Assembly (NCBI GenBank): GCA_045640565.1 | Contig: JAZUFG010000076.1 | Span: forward strand, 5,799-69,798 | Direction of reading: 5' to 3' | DNA length: 64,000 nt | DNA from: RGIG3159 sp045640565 | GTDB lineage: Bacteria > Bacillota > Clostridia > Oscillospirales > Oscillospiraceae | Shown: piece by piece, positions 62,773-64,000 of the stretch | How positions within the stretch are numbered: position 1 is the stretch's first letter | Layout: each line of letters opens with the position of its first letter | Position numbers and translations under genes: made by a program | The notes under the pieces: generated by a model | Told to the model about the DNA's origin: nothing | The model's database searches: none | Seen by the model: only the letters and a program-made list of their open reading frames with translations

Positions 62773-63105
62773 TCACTTCATAATCAGTCTTTCAATTTCT
62801 TCCGCTCTCAATACCTTTCCAATCGAAACCACCTGATCGTTTATGACGAGCGCGGGCATCGACATCACGCCGTACTCCATCACCTTTTGCAGATCGGTAA
62901 TGTATTCGACATCAACATCGATACCGGCAGCTTTGACCGCTTCCTGTGTATTCTCATACAGAGTATGGCAGTTTTTGCAGCCGGAGCCGAGAACCTTAAT
63001 GCAGCAGATGCCTTCGGTTATATCTCCGCAGCAAACTGATCGCGCATCAGGTACACCGCACCCGGTCTCCTTCTTTTCCTCTTTCTTCTTTCCGAATAAT
63101 GACAT
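62773..63105 (-). CDS. Thioredoxin-fold redox-active disulfide protein with Cys-rich N-terminus
   Basis: The 110-residue protein has a C-terminal thioredoxin/glutaredoxin-like domain (about 34-110; CIKVLGSGCKNCHTL with the CxxC pair, and MSMPALVINDQVVS with cis-Pro). Before it lie a Lys/Glu-rich stretch and extra cysteines (TGCGVPDARSVCCGD, GICC). The family is small redox-active disulfide protein 2. It is 13 bases downstream of a permease of the UPF0718/ArsP family, an association known from metalloid and thiol-related loci. It may reduce or hand over the permease substrate, which is inference. Confidence 0.9.
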   Translation of the reverse strand: MSLFGKKKEEKKETGCGVPDARSVCCGDITEGICCIKVLGSGCKNCHTLYENTQEAVKAAGIDVDVEYITDLQKVMEYGVMSMPALVINDQVVSIGKVLRAEEIERLIMK

Positions 63106-63118
63106 GATTTTTTCCTCC

Positions 63119-64000
63119 TTATAAAACTAAAAATTGAAGCGCATTGAATAGATACCCGGCAAGAATAATTCCGACCGTGCAGACAGCAATGAAGATTCCG
63201 AGCAGTTTCGGCTTAACAGCTTTACGAAGCATAATTATAGAAGGCAGAGACAGTGTAGTAACACCCATCATAAAAGAGAGCACGACACCAAGTCGAGCGC
63301 CCTTTGCCAGCAATGCTTCTGCAATTGGGATTGTTCCGAAAATATCCGCATACATCGGAATGCCTGCAACCGTTGCAATCAGTACGCCGAATGGATTTCC
63401 CGTACCAAGAACCTTTACTACTATTTCTTCGGGAATCCAGTTGTGAATCACGGCACCGATGCCGACACCGATTAGCACATACGGAAATACCTTTTTTGCC
63501 GTTCCGCAGACCTGCTCCCAAGCGTATTTACATCTGTCTTTGAAATGCAGTTCTTCCTGAGGAACATCGAGAGCCTTTCCATTACGAATAAACTCTTCGA
63601 CTTGATTTTCAAGATGTAATTTCTCGATGAGACTACCGCCTGCAACGGCGATCACCAAGCCGAAAAGAACATAAAGCACTGCAACCTTCCAGCCGAAAAT
63701 GCTCATCAAAAGGACAAGACTGCCGAGATCGACCATCGGCGATGAAATAAGGAACGAGAACGTCACTCCAAGAGGCAGACCTGCACTTGTAAATCCGATG
63801 AAAAGCGGAATGGATGAACAGGAGCAAAACGGTGTCACCGTACCCAAGAGTGCGGCAATGCAGTTTGCCCACAACCCGTGAAATCTGCCGAGTATCTTTT
63901 TACTTCTCTCCGGCGGGAAGTAACTCTGAATGTATGAGATGATGAAAATCAGCACACCCAGCAGTACCATAATTTTGATGCAGTCATAGAGAAAGAACTG
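63119..64000 (-). CDS. UPF0718/ArsP-family permease (5' end cut by window edge)
   Basis: The reading frame stays open through base 64000 (preceding residues QFFLYDCIKI), so the true start lies outside the window. The 293 codons present encode about seven to eight membrane helices and the family motif GTVTPFCSCSSIPLFIGFTSAGLP, with conserved cysteines in the first half. A further conserved part is ATVAGIPMYADIFGTIPIAEAL. ArsP members export organoarsenicals; most of the family is uncharacterised. It is followed 13 bases later by a Cys-rich thioredoxin-like protein. GC content is lower than in the window centre. Confidence 0.92.
   Translation of the reverse strand, partial: QFFLYDCIKIMVLLGVLIFIISYIQSYFPPERSKKILGRFHGLWANCIAALLGTVTPFCSCSSIPLFIGFTSAGLPLGVTFSFLISSPMVDLGSLVLLMSIFGWKVAVLYVLFGLVIAVAGGSLIEKLHLENQVEEFIRNGKALDVPQEELHFKDRCKYAWEQVCGTAKKVFPYVLIGVGIGAVIHNWIPEEIVVKVLGTGNPFGVLIATVAGIPMYADIFGTIPIAEALLAKGARLGVVLSFMMGVTTLSLPSIIMLRKAVKPKLLGIFIAVCTVGIILAGYLFNALQFLVL

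Overview
The window looks like a chromosomal segment of an anaerobic Firmicute of class Clostridia, probably a gut species. GC content is moderate (about 50 percent by eye), start codons are preceded by strong AGGAGG-type ribosome binding sites, intrinsic terminators are abundant, and there are cohesin and dockerin modules, a sortase-assembled pilus, a pyruvate phosphate dikinase and an ATP-type PEP carboxykinase. No rRNA, CRISPR array or intact insertion sequence was found. The species cannot be named from the sequence alone.

Layout. 1-8.7 kb (minus strand): an operon with an apparent branched-chain amino-acid leader peptide and attenuator, a LeuA-like protein whose catalytic residues are lost, a TIM-barrel/acyl-CoA-ligase fusion, and two tandem helix-turn-helix/cupin/acyl-CoA-synthetase fusions (the last is cut by the window edge). 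8.9-10.3 kb: a membrane protein and a PrsW-type intramembrane protease. 10.4-19.1 kb (minus): a pilus operon with signal peptidase, giant tip adhesin, backbone pilin, class C sortase, minor pilin and a second sortase. 19.3-23.9 kb: pfkA, a lipase-like hydrolase, an ornithine cyclodeaminase family protein and exonuclease III. 23.9-29.3 kb (minus): a cohesin/dockerin surface-protein cluster with a frameshifted LRR-dockerin gene. 29.4-30.9 kb: a small XRE regulator, the second copy of an unusual intergenic repeat (the first lies at 21.6 kb) and a membrane protein. 31-38.6 kb (minus): the two aconitase X subunits with an old-yellow-enzyme oxidoreductase, malic enzyme, a CapA-like protein and a FemABX transferase. 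38.8-42.3 kb (minus): a sugar ABC transporter whose ATPase is fused to its own binding protein. 42.5-48 kb: ppdK, an anchored secreted protein of unknown function and an HD hydrolase. 48.2-54 kb: a peptide ABC transporter with fused OppD-OppF. 54.2-61.1 kb: twin TetR regulators, a DUF1295 membrane protein, an ACT/PFL pair, pckA and a beta-lactamase-fold hydrolase. 61.2-64 kb: a DMT exporter, a tRNA-Ala gene flanked by tRNA fragments, and a thioredoxin/permease pair cut by the right edge.

How the genes relate. Malic enzyme, ppdK and pckA, together with pfkA, cover the pyruvate/PEP/oxaloacetate/malate node. ppdK and pckA stand out by translationally optimised codons, which suggests high expression. 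The pilus operon and the cohesin/dockerin cluster are two separate surface programmes. The most unusual pieces are the attenuated LeuA-like/ligase operon, the ABC ATPase-binding-protein fusion, and the pair of intergenic elements whose inverted-repeat arms change in concert.
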